Below, one piece after another: positions 36,306-45,449 of a stretch of DNA of 64,000 nt. The stretch is taken from the NCBI RefSeq assembly GCF_017303055.1, contig NZ_JAEKJT010000007.1, positions 62,001 to 126,000 of the forward strand. Reading direction: 5' to 3'. The notes under the pieces were generated by a model. It made no database searches and was not told where the DNA came from. It worked only from the letters and a program-made list of their open reading frames with translations. The DNA comes from Halomonas litopenaei. GTDB taxonomy: Bacteria > Pseudomonadota > Gammaproteobacteria > Pseudomonadales > Halomonadaceae. The first letter of the stretch is position 1. The number at the start of each line of letters is the position of its first letter. Made by a program: the position numbers and the translations under genes.

Positions 36306-36863
36306 TCAGCGGCCACTGACCAGCGTCAGAAACTCCTGGCGTGTGCTGGCCTTTTCGCGGAAGGCACCGAGCATCACCGAGGATGTCATACTGGAATTCT
36401 GCTTTTCCACACCACGCATCATCATGCACAGATGGCGGGCCTCCACCACCACTGCCACCCCCCTGGCACCGGTCACCTGCTGGACCGCATCCGCAATCTG
36501 ACGTGTCAGGTTCTCCTGGATCTGCATGCGTCGAGCATACATGTCGACGATCCGGGCAAACTTGGAAAGCCCCAGCACCTTGCCTTGAGGCAGGTAGGCG
36601 ATGTGGCACTTGCCGATGAAGGGCAGCAAGTGGTGCTCGCACATCGAGTAGAGCTCGATATCCTTGACCAGCACCATCTCATCTGTCTCCGAGGAGAACA
36701 CGGCCCCATTGACGATCTCTTCCAGCGACTGAGTGTAGCCGCGATTGAGAAACTGCATCGCCTTGGCGGCTCGCTTGGGCGTGTCGACAAGCCCCTCCCG
36801 CTCCGGGTCCTCGCCCAGCTCCTCAATGATGTGTCGATAGTGATTGGCGAGTGCTTCAGTCAT
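36306..36863 (-). CDS. folE: GTP cyclohydrolase I
   Basis: Zinc enzyme converting GTP to dihydroneopterin triphosphate, the start of folate and pterin synthesis. The 185-aa product has zinc ligands C75 and H78 in [11 protein letters not shown] and the second Cys in [10 protein letters not shown]. Other motifs are [18 protein letters not shown] and TRQEFLTL at the end. The ATG at 36863 is used because the frame before it crosses promoter-like DNA. It is the first gene of folE-folX. Confidence 0.95.
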   Translation of the reverse strand: MTEALANHYRHIIEELGEDPEREGLVDTPKRAAKAMQFLNRGYTQSLEEIVNGAVFSSETDEMVLVKDIELYSMCEHHLLPFIGKCHIAYLPQGKVLGLSKFARIVDMYARRMQIQENLTRQIADAVQQVTGARGVAVVVEARHLCMMMRGVEKQNSSMTSSVMLGAFREKASTRQEFLTLVSGR

Positions 36864-37415
36864 GATCCAGCCCTTCAGGGGATACGCCCAGGCATGCCGG
36901 GAGTTTCGCTCCCAACTATACAAGACCTGTACGTTGAATGTTTAAAATACAACTATTGCCGATTCGTGCCCATAAGTCTACCGCAGCCGGCGCTTCGTCG
37001 CAGTTCGCGATGGCCGCTCGCCAAACCTACCGTTCGATATCCACGATGCATGACGTCGGGGAGACGCCAAACGACAGCCCAGGCCTGCGCGACCCGCTAG
37101 CGTCGAGGTGCCCGGATGCTCGTCATTGCCGGCGCCGATAACGTGACACAGTGTCGCGTAACGGTCGTGGTGGCTGCCCCGCTGTCAGCGCTGTGCTATC
37201 GTCGAACCGCCGTGTGGGGTGGCTGGGACAGGCCAACGTCCAGAGACCACTTCGCTCAGACTCATTCTTCGGAAAGATGCTTTCGTCAGCACGGTTCTTG
37301 ATCCCATCGCGGCTCGTTAGCGAGCAAGGTTAGGTAGCGAGCGCGGTTCTGGATCAATCACGGTGCGCTTATGAGTACAGTGCCTGCCCTGTACGATCTT
37401 CTGCGAGAAACGCCT
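36864..37415. other. 552-base divergent region between folE and a small exported protein gene
   Basis: Short open frames here show no family. On the minus strand TATAGT (36914-36919) could be the folE -10 box; no convincing -35 is seen. Near the right end a GCTCG/CGAGC hairpin (around 37311-37324) lies between two imperfect copies of a 25-base sequence, roughly 37285-37310 and 37339-37364. Nothing else is recognised. Confidence 0.5.
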
Positions 37416-38000
37416 ATGTCCTGCCGCCGCCTGAAGTCCCGGCCTTCATCATTGTCTATTGCCCTTCTGTCATCTCTCGCCTGCGTCGGCATGGCGCTTG
37501 CCGCCACCGCCCAGGCCGACAGTCTGGCCCTGCCCGCCCAATCTCGCATCGACGTCACCACGATCGACGGCATCGCACTGGACGGCGCCCAGGACCAGCT
37601 TCACGACGTCATGCTGACCCCTGCAAGCGACGCCAGCGGCCGCACCGATCTGCCGCACTATTGTGTTCTGGTGGGGGATGCCAAGCGTGACGGGGATCGC
37701 CTGAGAATCACTACACAGGCGCTGACCTGCGTGGAGACCGAGGGGGGAGACAGCCACATCTATTCGGGAGAATTGGTGGCGGGCGCCTATGACACGGACG
37801 GCCAGTTCGGGCTCGATGCCTGTGATGACAACGGCTGTGAGCTTGAGGCGAACCACGTCTTCCAGCTGGAACTCACCCACGCCCTCGACATCGAGCAGAT
37901 GCCCAACCCTTCAGCCGAGCTGAATGCCGAGCGACGCCGCACAGGCCCCCGTACTGAGGCCGACGGCGAAGCCGAAGGCAACAACGAGACCGGCGACTAG
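37416..38000 (+). CDS. Small exported protein of unknown function
   Basis: The 194-aa product is not recognised. It has a signal peptide (MSCRRLKSRPSSLSIALLSS... ending near ATAQADS). The beta-rich body holds four cysteines in HYCVLVGD, ALTCVETE and DACDDNGCELEA, which could form two disulfides in the periplasm. The last 40 residues are hydrophilic and charged. The start is uncertain: an in-frame ATG 15 codons upstream also lacks a good ribosome site, but the one chosen gives a normal signal peptide. It is convergent with srkA. Confidence 0.7.
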   Translation: MSCRRLKSRPSSLSIALLSSLACVGMALAATAQADSLALPAQSRIDVTTIDGIALDGAQDQLHDVMLTPASDASGRTDLPHYCVLVGDAKRDGDRLRITTQALTCVETEGGDSHIYSGELVAGAYDTDGQFGLDACDDNGCELEANHVFQLELTHALDIEQMPNPSAELNAERRRTGPRTEADGEAEGNNETGD

Positions 38001-38025
38001 ACCTCACCTCCGCCACCGTCGTAAA

Positions 38026-38056
38026 GCGCGGGAGGCTGGCATCACTGCTCCCGCGC
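38026..38056. terminator. Hairpin between the exported-protein gene and srkA
   Basis: Perfect 9-bp stem GCGCGGGAG/CTCCCGCGC with a 13-base loop, in the gap between convergent genes. T content is low on both sides, except TTTAC on the minus strand. Confidence 0.6.
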
Positions 38057-38076
38057 CTGCCGACCGAACAACGCCG

Positions 38077-39066
38077 TCAGCCTCCGGCCAACCAGCGCTC
38101 CTTGTCGGACAGCGCCAGGCGCTGCTGCTCCAGCTGGCGGATATGCTCATCCCAGTAGCCGTGATCCGCCACCCAGGGAAACGCTCTGGGAAAGGCCGGG
38201 TCTTCCCAACGCCCCACCAGCCAGGCGCTGTGACGCATCACGCGCAGCGTCCTCAGCGGTTCTATCAACGCCAGTTCGCCACGCTCAAACGGCAACACCT
38301 GTTCGTACCCTTCGATCACCTCGGACAGCTGCTGCGTCCTCTCCTCGGGAGCCTGGGCAGTAAACAACATCCACAGATCCTGTACCGCCGGCGCCATCAG
38401 CGCATCATCGAAGTCGACCAGGGCAAAGTGATCGTCTCGTCCCAGCATGTTGCCGACATGGCAGTCGCCATGGACGCGCAACGCAGCCCCTGCCGCATCA
38501 TCGAAGCGCGCCAGGGTGGCTACCAGCGTCTTTGCTACCGAGGCATAGCTGTCGCGCTGACGCTGGCTCAACCAGTCGCTGCCAAGAATCGTCTCGCGGG
38601 CTTGCTCCGCCATGGTCGATGGCACCAGCTGTGCGCGGTGCATAAAGCGTCCGCGGCGCCCCACCTCGTGGACCCTGCCAATCAATTCTCCGAGCGCGAA
38701 CAGATGATCAGGATTCTCCAGCTCGGGTGCCTGACCCGGCAGGTGGGGGAACAGTGCCAGCCGCTGCCCGTCGACCTCGTGCAGGCTATTACCCGCATCA
38801 TCGCACCAGGGCGCGGCGACGTTCACCTGAGCCGCCTCGAGCTCTGCCAGAAAGGCGTGCTCTTCCTGTATCGCCTGCGATGAGAGACGACCGGGGCGGT
38901 AGAATTTGGCCACCCAGCGTCCGCCCTCTTCATCTCTGACCAGGTAGACGCGATTCTCGTAGCTGTTCAGCGCGAAGGGCTCACCCGATAGCCAGAACCC
39001 CAGGGACTCGATCGCGTCTACGACGCGCTGGGGCGACAGTTCATGGAAGGGGGTCGAGGTACTCAT
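38077..39066 (-). CDS. srkA: Stress response serine/threonine kinase SrkA (YihE)
   Basis: APH-fold kinase that counters stress-induced cell death in E. coli (YihE). The 329-aa product shows the family opening LSPQRVVDAIESLGFWLSGE and LNSYENRVYLV. The catalytic loop is RVHGDCHVGNML and the metal motif LVDFDDALMAPAVQDLW. The ATG follows GGAGTCTCC. It lies 39 bases downstream of the comF-like gene and is probably cotranscribed. Confidence 0.93.
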   Translation of the reverse strand: MSTSTPFHELSPQRVVDAIESLGFWLSGEPFALNSYENRVYLVRDEEGGRWVAKFYRPGRLSSQAIQEEHAFLAELEAAQVNVAAPWCDDAGNSLHEVDGQRLALFPHLPGQAPELENPDHLFALGELIGRVHEVGRRGRFMHRAQLVPSTMAEQARETILGSDWLSQRQRDSYASVAKTLVATLARFDDAAGAALRVHGDCHVGNMLGRDDHFALVDFDDALMAPAVQDLWMLFTAQAPEERTQQLSEVIEGYEQVLPFERGELALIEPLRTLRVMRHSAWLVGRWEDPAFPRAFPWVADHGYWDEHIRQLEQQRLALSDKERWLAGG

Positions 39067-39105
39067 GGAGACTCCAGCGCGCAGGTGGGAAACGACCGCG
39101 GCAGC

Positions 39106-39828
39106 TTAACAGAGCCAGGGTGGCGGCGTCCTGGCCATTACCCAGGCATCGACTCGCTCGGCACCGGCGTCTCGGCACGCACTGGCCAGGCGCGAGAGAG
39201 TGGCGCCCGTCGTCATCACGTCGTCGACCAGCACCACATGGCGAGGCATGGGACCCGCCACGTCGAACATGCCCTTCACCTGACGTCGTCTGGCACTCGC
39301 CGTCAGGGTGTGCTGAGGCGGGTCATTGCGCCGCCGCTGACCACGGGTCACCGGCACGCCCAAGCGCCTACCAAGCTCGAAAGCCAACCATTCGCTCTGG
39401 TCGAAGCCCTGCTCACGCGCCCGCTGCCGATGTCTCGGCACTCCCATCAAGACATCCGGAACCGTCGTTTCGCGTGCCTCCAGGGCCCACAGAAACAGGG
39501 CGATCAACTGATGTGCGCTTGGCCGATGGGCCCCAGCCTTGAAGCGCTGGACCAACCGGCGAATCTCGTCACGATAGATCAGTGGCGCTACTACCGTGTC
39601 CAGCGCGAGGGGGGTGGTCAAGCAGCGCCCACACAGGCGGGTCCCGGCTGGCCTTGCCTCCAGGGCTGGCGCCAAGGGTTCTGCACAACGCTCGCAGGGC
39701 GCCACGTTCCACGCCAGGCAGGCCTGACAGCGTCGGCACAACGGCATCCGGGGTCCGGCTCCTGGCTCAACGGCCAGATTCGGCGCCAAGCACCAGGGGC
39801 AGCGCTGCGGCAACCACCTGGCCAGCAT
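39106..39828 (-). CDS. ComF-family phosphoribosyltransferase-like protein
   Basis: The 240-aa product has a cysteine-rich zinc-finger start (CPWC, CRRC, CERC, CGRC) and a type I phosphoribosyltransferase fold with [16 protein letters not shown]. ComF/GntX-type proteins act in DNA uptake and use of external DNA in competent bacteria (family knowledge). A much longer frame runs through the bioB promoter and is not credible. The ATG at 39828 fits the family length. It is divergent from bioB, an arrangement shared with many gammaproteobacteria. Confidence 0.9.
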   Translation of the reverse strand: MLARWLPQRCPWCLAPNLAVEPGAGPRMPLCRRCQACLAWNVAPCERCAEPLAPALEARPAGTRLCGRCLTTPLALDTVVAPLIYRDEIRRLVQRFKAGAHRPSAHQLIALFLWALEARETTVPDVLMGVPRHRQRAREQGFDQSEWLAFELGRRLGVPVTRGQRRRNDPPQHTLTASARRRQVKGMFDVAGPMPRHVVLVDDVMTTGATLSRLASACRDAGAERVDAWVMARTPPPWLC

Positions 39829-39854
39829 GTGGTCAACTTCAGCGAGCCTGCAGG

Positions 39855-39882
39855 TTGACAGGCGGGTCAAACGCCCTATCCT
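39855..39882 (+). promoter_or_regulatory. Promoter of the biotin operon
   Basis: Consensus -35 TTGACA (39855-39860), 16-base spacer and -10 TATCCT (39877-39882). The expected start of transcription, near 39889, falls inside the BirA-like palindrome, which fits repression by steric block. Confidence 0.8.
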
Positions 39883-39886
39883 GTCC

Positions 39887-39915
39887 GTCAACTTACCTAT
39901 TTTAAAAAAGTTGAC
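39887..39915. promoter_or_regulatory. BirA-like biotin operator
   Basis: Inverted repeat GTCAAC (39887-39892), 17 bases, GTTGAC (39910-39915). E. coli BirA sites have GTAAAC and GTTTAC cores separated by 18 bases, with 1-2 fewer in other species (established knowledge). The position between the -10 box and the bioB ATG fits. birA itself is not in the window. Confidence 0.75.
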
Positions 39916-39931
39916 CAAAGCGAGACACTCC

Positions 39932-41023
39932 ATGTCGGCCACCGTGACCTCTTCTTCCACCCTAGCCCTGGACAGTACCCCGCGCCACGACTGGTCCTTT
40001 GATGAAATCGAGGCCCTCTTCGCACTGCCCTTCAACGACTTGATGTTCAAGGCACAGACGATCCATCGCCAGCACTTCGATGCCAATGCGGTACAGGTGT
40101 CCACCCTGCTGTCGATCAAGACCGGCGCTTGCCCGGAAGACTGCAAGTATTGCCCCCAGTCCGGCCACTACAACACCGGTCTGGACAAGGAGAAGCTGCT
40201 CGAGATCGAGAAAGTTGTCGCCCAGGCCCGTTCCGCCAAGGACGCTGGCGCCAGCCGCTTCTGCATGGGAGCCGCCTGGCGCAGCCCGCGCCAGCGTGAC
40301 CTGGACGTCGTGCTCGAAATGGTCAAGCAAGTGAAGGCGCTGGGTCTTGAAACCTGCATGACGCTCGGCATGGTCGATGGGGATCAGGCGCGCCAGCTGG
40401 CGGATGCTGGTCTCGACTACTACAACCACAACCTGGATACCTCTCCCGAGTACTACGGCGAGATCATCACCACGCGCAGCTACGCCGACCGCCTCGACAC
40501 CCTCGGCAATGTGCGCGATGCCGGCATGAAGATCTGTTCCGGCGGGATCCTTGGCATGGGCGAGTCCGCGCGGGATCGCGCAGGCCTGCTGAGGCAGCTG
40601 GCCAACTTGTCGCCGCACCCCGAATCGGTGCCCATCAACATGCTGGTCAAGGTGCCCGGCACCCCGCTCGAGAATGTCGAGGACCTCGACCCCATCGAAT
40701 ACCTGCGGGCCATCGCTGTCGCCCGCATCATGATGCCGACCAGCCATGTCCGCCTGTCCGCCGGGCGCGAGCAGATGGATGAGTCGACCCAGGCCCTGGC
40801 ATTCATGGCAGGCGCCAACTCGATCTTCTACGGCGACACCCTGCTGACCACCGGCAACCCCCAGGTGGAACGCGACAAGGCGCTGTTTGCCAAGCTCGGC
40901 CTGCACCCGGAACAGCGCGAGAGCTGCGCCACCGACGAGCAGCAGGCGGAGGCCCTCAGCCGTGAGGTGAAACGTCAGGCCAGCGTCGCCCAAAGCGAGC
41001 AGTACTACGACGCCGCCGTCTAA
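39932..41023 (+). CDS. bioB: Biotin synthase
   Basis: Radical-SAM enzyme that inserts sulfur into dethiobiotin. The 363-aa product has the [4Fe-4S] cluster motif C67-x3-C71-x2-C74 ([15 protein letters not shown]). Other family motifs are [31 protein letters not shown] and [13 protein letters not shown] [15 protein letters not shown]. The ATG at 39932 lies just after the BirA-like operator, and the ribosome site is weak. It heads the operon bioB-F-H-C-D; bioA is not in the window. Confidence 0.98.
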   Translation: MSATVTSSSTLALDSTPRHDWSFDEIEALFALPFNDLMFKAQTIHRQHFDANAVQVSTLLSIKTGACPEDCKYCPQSGHYNTGLDKEKLLEIEKVVAQARSAKDAGASRFCMGAAWRSPRQRDLDVVLEMVKQVKALGLETCMTLGMVDGDQARQLADAGLDYYNHNLDTSPEYYGEIITTRSYADRLDTLGNVRDAGMKICSGGILGMGESARDRAGLLRQLANLSPHPESVPINMLVKVPGTPLENVEDLDPIEYLRAIAVARIMMPTSHVRLSAGREQMDESTQALAFMAGANSIFYGDTLLTTGNPQVERDKALFAKLGLHPEQRESCATDEQQAEALSREVKRQASVAQSEQYYDAAV

Positions 41024-41111
41024 CGACGCTGCCCCAGATGCCTTTCGCCTGCCTGCCCCTGCGGCTGATTGCCGATGCCAAGCGGGGGCAATGCAAGGCA
41101 CAGAGAACACC

Positions 41112-42287
41112 ATGAGCCAGACCTGGAACGATTACCTGAGGCTACGCGCCGACCAACGCCGGCAGGCCCAGCGCTGGCGCCAACGCCAGACACAGCGGCG
41201 GGATCTCGCGCTGCTCGATATGGCGGGCAACGACTATCTGGGCCTGCGCACCGACCCACGCCTGGCCGAAGCGGCCAGCGACGGCGCTCGTCGCTACGGC
41301 AGCGGCGCGGGAGCCTCTCATCTGGTGACCGGCCATGGTGAGCTGCATGAGGCCCTCGAGGAGGCCCTGGCACGACTCACCGGCCGGCCGCGAGCATTGC
41401 TCTTCTCCACCGGCTACATGGCCAACCTTGGGGTCATTCAAGCCCTGTGCGATCCCCATGTTCAGGTGTATCAGGACCGTCTCAACCATGCTTCGCTGAT
41501 CGACGGGGCACGACTGGCGGGCGCCCGCTCACGCCGTTACCACCACCTCGACCTGGCCGACCTCGACCGGCTGATGACCCGTGCGCCGGAGAAGTCCCTG
41601 GCTCTGGCCATCAGCGACGGGGTGTTCAGCATGGACGGCGACTGCGCCGACGTCGGGGAACTGGCCCGACTGTGCCAGCGCCATGGGGCCTGGCTGATGA
41701 TCGATGATGCCCATGGCGTTGGTGTGCTGGGCGAGCGTGGTGACGGCTGTGTGGGTCAGCGCTACGACAGCCAGCAGGTGCCGATCCTTGTCGGCACTCT
41801 GGGCAAGGCGCTCGGCACTGGCGGCGCCTTTGTCGCCGGAGACGATGCCTTGATCGAGCACCTGATTCAGTTCGCCCGGCCCTATGTGTACACCACCGCC
41901 ATGCCGCCCCCGGTGGCCGCAGCCTCGCTCAAGGCCCTGGAGCTGCTTGACGCGGAACCCGAGCGCAGGCAGCACCTGCATTCGCTGGTGCAGCTGTTCC
42001 GGGATGAGGCGTCGCGTTTGGGCCTGCCACTGATGCCATCGCGCACACCGATCCAACCGATATTGCTGGGAGATGAGTCACGCACCCTGGAGTGGGCGCG
42101 GCTGCTGGAAGCCAGTAGCATCAAGGTCGGAGCGATTCGCCCGCCCACCGTGCCCAATGGCCAGTCCAGACTGCGCATCACGTTAACCGCCGGCCACAGC
42201 CACGACGACATCCAGCGCCTGCTTGACGCCCTGGCCAGCTGTCAGCGGCTGGTCCCGGCCGACAGCATGGAAGAGGTTGGCGCATGA
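41112..42287 (+). CDS. bioF: 8-amino-7-oxononanoate synthase
   Basis: PLP enzyme condensing pimeloyl-ACP (or -CoA) with alanine. The 391-aa product shows LDMAGNDYLGL, YGSGAGASHLVTGH, DRLNHASLIDGARL, IDDAHGVGVLGERG and the PLP lysine in GTLGKALGTGG. The ATG at 41112 is chosen; one 7 codons upstream (41091) is also possible. It overlaps bioH by 4 bases. Confidence 0.97.
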   Translation: MSQTWNDYLRLRADQRRQAQRWRQRQTQRRDLALLDMAGNDYLGLRTDPRLAEAASDGARRYGSGAGASHLVTGHGELHEALEEALARLTGRPRALLFSTGYMANLGVIQALCDPHVQVYQDRLNHASLIDGARLAGARSRRYHHLDLADLDRLMTRAPEKSLALAISDGVFSMDGDCADVGELARLCQRHGAWLMIDDAHGVGVLGERGDGCVGQRYDSQQVPILVGTLGKALGTGGAFVAGDDALIEHLIQFARPYVYTTAMPPPVAAASLKALELLDAEPERRQHLHSLVQLFRDEASRLGLPLMPSRTPIQPILLGDESRTLEWARLLEASSIKVGAIRPPTVPNGQSRLRITLTAGHSHDDIQRLLDALASCQRLVPADSMEEVGA

Positions 42288-43099
42288 CCCGCCTGGTACT
42301 GCTCTCGGGCTGGGCCATCGATGCCCGTGTCTTTGCCCCCCTCGCCCCGCATTGGTCCCAGGGCTGGGACGTGCATGCCATTGACTGGCCGGGCATGGGC
42401 ACCAAGTCGTCGTCCCCATTGGCTGACCCGGGCTCCATCAGTCAGCTTGCCGAGGCCATGTCTCCTGAGCTGCTGCCCGACCAGGATACCTCGGTGGTGT
42501 GGGTGGGCTGGTCGCTGGGAGCTCTCCAGGCTGCCGCCTTGGCACGTGTCATGGGGCCTCCTGATGCGCTCGTGCTGATCGGCATGGGCCCGACCTTCTG
42601 CCACCCCGCAGGGGTCAGCCAACAGGCACTCGCCGACTTCAACAGCGCCTTTCACCGTGACCCAGACCGGGCAGTCGAGCACTTCCTACGCTGGCAGCTA
42701 TCGGCAGAGCCTGAGCCTCGCCCGTCACTGGCGTCGCTCAAGGCACTGCTGAGACCGCAGGCACAGGCCGATCACGCCACTCTCGCACAAGGACTCTCGA
42801 CGCTGGCCCAGGAGGATATTCACGACGTTTTCCTCAAGCCGCCCTGCCCGACGGCCACCCTGTGCGGACACGACGACCCGCTGATGGCGCCCGCGGTGCG
42901 CCATGCCGCGGATGAGCGCATCGCCGCCAGCGGACACTGCCCCATGCTTAGCCAACCGCAGCGGCTGGTCGAGGCGGTGGAGCGACAGGCACAGCGCCTG
43001 CTGGCGCACCGCCAGTCACCAGGACACGGCGACCCCCGTCAGACATCCAGGCCCGAGCGCGACCGACCAAACCCGAGGGAGGCAGCATGGCAACGCTGA
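42284..43099 (+). CDS. bioH: Pimeloyl-ACP methyl ester esterase BioH
   Basis: Removes the methyl group that BioC added, releasing pimeloyl-ACP for BioF. The 271-aa alpha/beta hydrolase has nucleophile S77 in VGWSLGA, the acid in CGHDDPLM and the His in ASGHCPML. The C-terminal ~25 residues (GHGDPRQTSRPERDRP) are extra and charged. It overlaps bioF by 4 and bioC by 13 bases, which indicates tight coupling. Confidence 0.95.
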   Translation: MTRLVLLSGWAIDARVFAPLAPHWSQGWDVHAIDWPGMGTKSSSPLADPGSISQLAEAMSPELLPDQDTSVVWVGWSLGALQAAALARVMGPPDALVLIGMGPTFCHPAGVSQQALADFNSAFHRDPDRAVEHFLRWQLSAEPEPRPSLASLKALLRPQAQADHATLAQGLSTLAQEDIHDVFLKPPCPTATLCGHDDPLMAPAVRHAADERIAASGHCPMLSQPQRLVEAVERQAQRLLAHRQSPGHGDPRQTSRPERDRPNPREAAWQR

Positions 43100-43971
43100 C
43101 ACAGGACGCGCCACTCGGTGATGAGACCTCCGCCAGCCACTGGCGGCAACGGGTGGATCGGGCCTTTTCGCGGGCAGCCCCACACTATCGGCAGCTTGCC
43201 CGCGCGCAGCTCGCCATGGCCCAGTCGTTGCTCGACGATTTGCCGCCACGGCACGCCCAGGCTCGCCAGAATACGGTAAATGATCACGAGCCCGTGCAAA
43301 ACGTCCTGGACCTGGGCTGCGGCCCAGGGGATCTCACCTGGCAGATGTGCGATCGCTATCCCAACGCCCAGGTAATAGGACTGGACCTGTCACTGGCAAT
43401 GCTCGCTGAAGCTCGCCGTCATGCTGCCCGTCCGGACGATTCACGCCCCTGCAGCGCCAGGGCATCGTCTCCTGTGTGGTTGAAGGCAGATGCCCAGTCC
43501 CTGCCTCTGGCGACGGCCAGCATCGATCTGCTGGTATCCAACCTGGCCATCCAGTGGTGTCCTGACCTGGCGCAGGTACTGGCAAACGTGCATCGCGTCC
43601 TGCGGCCGGGCGGCCGGGCGGTGATCAACACCTTGCTGCCCGGCACCCTGCATGAGGTGGCCAGCGCATGGCAGCGTCCCGGCCATTCCAGCGGAGTGCT
43701 GGTGTTTCCCAGCCTGGCTCAGCATCAGCAGCGGGTCGATCAGAGCCCTTGGCAGGATGCCGTCCTGCGGCCCCGCGAGGTCACCTTTCACTACCCGGAC
43801 ATTCACGCAGTGATGGCTTCCATCAAGGGCGTCGGCGCCCAGGTGGCGCGGCCTGGCGCTGGCCTGACCCGCCGGGAACTGGCCCAGGCAAAGCAGCGTT
43901 ACGAGCGCTTGCGCACGCCACAGGGACTTCCCGTGACCTACCACCAGCTGACGTTGGTACTCACCCGCTGA
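43087..43971 (+). CDS. bioC: Malonyl-ACP O-methyltransferase BioC
   Basis: Methylates malonyl-ACP to disguise it for fatty-acid elongation toward pimelate. The 294-aa SAM methyltransferase shows VDRAFSRAAPHYRQLARAQ, motif I NVLDLGCGPGDLTW, VIGLDLSLAMLAEAR and LVSNLAIQWCPDL. It begins inside the 3' end of bioH. Confidence 0.96.
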   Translation: MATLTQDAPLGDETSASHWRQRVDRAFSRAAPHYRQLARAQLAMAQSLLDDLPPRHAQARQNTVNDHEPVQNVLDLGCGPGDLTWQMCDRYPNAQVIGLDLSLAMLAEARRHAARPDDSRPCSARASSPVWLKADAQSLPLATASIDLLVSNLAIQWCPDLAQVLANVHRVLRPGGRAVINTLLPGTLHEVASAWQRPGHSSGVLVFPSLAQHQQRVDQSPWQDAVLRPREVTFHYPDIHAVMASIKGVGAQVARPGAGLTRRELAQAKQRYERLRTPQGLPVTYHQLTLVLTR

Positions 43972-44024
43972 GCGCTCTCCGGCTCCCCCATGACCCTCAG
44001 ATTTCTGCAAGATGGACCCGTGCC

Positions 44025-44723
44025 ATGACCTGCTATTTCGTGACCGGCACCGACACCGATGCCGGCAAGACCCTCGCCAGTTCCGCGCTTTTGGCGCTCG
44101 CCAGACGCCAGGGCCTCAGCACCCTGGGCCTGAAACCGGTGGCGTCTGGCTGCCAAGCTACGGCTGCAGGGTTGAGAAACATCGACGCCTTGACGCTCCA
44201 GGCCCAGAGTCGGCCTGAGGTCGACTACGCCACGATCAATCCCTATGCCTTCGAGCCCCCCATTGCCCCTCATCTGGCAGCGCGCTACGCCGACGCCGAG
44301 CTGACCTTGGCCAGGCTGGAACGGACCATTGCGCCGTCCCTGGCGCTGGGCCGCGACCTGACGCTGATCGAGGGCGCTGGCGGCTACCGCGTCCCGCTGA
44401 ATGAGCAGGAAGACCTGGCAGGCCTGGCCCCTCGCCTTAGGCTGCCGGTCATTGTTGTCATTGGCCTCAAGCTGGGCTGTCTCAATCACGCCTTGCTGAC
44501 CGCAGAAGCGCTGGCCCGTGACGGCGTGGTCTGCGCTGGCTGGATTGGCAACCTCATCGACGCTGACTTTGCGGCAGATGAAACCCTTTACCAGGACAAC
44601 CTTGCCCATCTGACCGCGCGGCTACCGGGGCCTTGCCTGGGCATCATTCCCCGCCTGGAAGGCAGCGACCACCAGGAGCTGGCGCAGCAGGCCGCCGAGT
44701 ACCTGACGCTTCCCCCCGGTTAG
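44025..44723 (+). CDS. bioD: Dethiobiotin synthetase
   Basis: ATP-dependent ring closure of 7,8-diaminononanoate with CO2. The 232-aa product has P-loop FVTGTDTDAGKTLASSAL, KPVASGC, the Glu-Gly motif IEGAGGYRVPL and GLKLGCLNHALLT. The ATG follows a 53-base gap after bioC. It is the last gene of the operon; no strong terminator is seen after it. The spacer before the tRNA has an AT-rich repeat-like stretch around 44765-44815. Confidence 0.96.
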   Translation: MTCYFVTGTDTDAGKTLASSALLALARRQGLSTLGLKPVASGCQATAAGLRNIDALTLQAQSRPEVDYATINPYAFEPPIAPHLAARYADAELTLARLERTIAPSLALGRDLTLIEGAGGYRVPLNEQEDLAGLAPRLRLPVIVVIGLKLGCLNHALLTAEALARDGVVCAGWIGNLIDADFAADETLYQDNLAHLTARLPGPCLGIIPRLEGSDHQELAQQAAEYLTLPPG

Positions 44724-44923
44724 GCCTTGGCTTTATCGCGTCGCTTGATTCGTTGCCTTTTTGTCTCGCTGCCTTTGTTCTTATTGAATTAGCTCTTATT
44801 GCATTAGCGCTCATTGCCTCCGGCATGCTCCCTTCGCCTCAGGCATGAGCGGCCTGTCACCAAGGGCCCATCGCCATCCGCCTGGGCCCTGATGGCTGCG
44901 GCGTCGCCCAACAGCTGAAAAAG

Positions 44924-44951
44924 TTGACTTGCCGGTCAAGCAACGTACAAT
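44924..44951 (+). promoter_or_regulatory. Promoter of tRNA-Leu
   Basis: -35 TTGACT (44924-44929), 16-base spacer, -10 TACAAT (44946-44951), 19 bases before the tRNA. A GC-rich GCACCGC discriminator follows, as usual for stable RNA. Confidence 0.8.
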
Positions 44952-44970
44952 ATGCACCGCTCACCTGCAT

Positions 44971-45055
44971 GCGGATGTGGTGGAATTGGTAGACACGCTA
45001 GATTTAGGTTCTAGTGCCTTAGCGCGTGGGAGTTCGAGTCTCCCCATCCGCACCA
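44971..45055 (+). tRNA. tRNA-Leu (anticodon UAG)
   Basis: 85 bases including an encoded CCA end. The acceptor stem GCGGATG pairs with CATCCGC. The anticodon stem CTAGA/TCTAG holds loop TTTAGGT, so the anticodon is UAG. The long variable arm (GCCTTAGCGCGT) marks a class II tRNA, and the T arm contains GTTCGAGTC. It decodes CUA and, by wobble, other CUN codons. Confidence 0.97.
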
Positions 45056-45449
45056 TCTTGATATCCCTCAGCTTTTCCCGATCCCGACCACGTTGTCTCG
45101 ACGCACTAGATTATCGAACGTGACCGAATCGTGACGTCACTCTTTCAGAACATGTTCAGAAGGTGCTAGGAACGTGCCTCGCCAGGCGCTCAGTGATGAC
45201 ACCCACTTATCCTCTTTGATCGCTTTATCGCAGCGATAGTCATCGCGCTCACATGCCTGAGGACATCGCTCGCCTCACCCCTCTCGTCGCATATCACGCT
45301 CTGGCATAGCGGCGCTGTGCTGTGGCCACCGGCGCGTTGACAACTGCCACGAAGCCGCGACGAATCGGACCACCGCTCGTGCTATCTTTAGCGGCGAACG
45401 GTACGGGATGTGCGTTCTTCCAAAAGCATTCAAGAAAAAAGGCCCCTGC
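45056..45449. other. 394-base region between tRNA-Leu and yiaW
   Basis: No credible gene. It contains a small hairpin ATCGCT/AGCGAT (about 45218-45236) and a GAACATGTTC palindrome (about 45149-45158). TTGACA (about 45337) has no good -10 partner at the right distance; TATCTT stands further downstream. A promoter for yiaW-yiaV is expected here but not resolved. There is no obvious terminator for the tRNA. Confidence 0.5.

Noticed and set aside
39829..40146. N-terminal extension of the ComF-like protein
   Set aside because: The open frame continues through the bioB promoter and coding start, and the family length is satisfied from the ATG at 39828.
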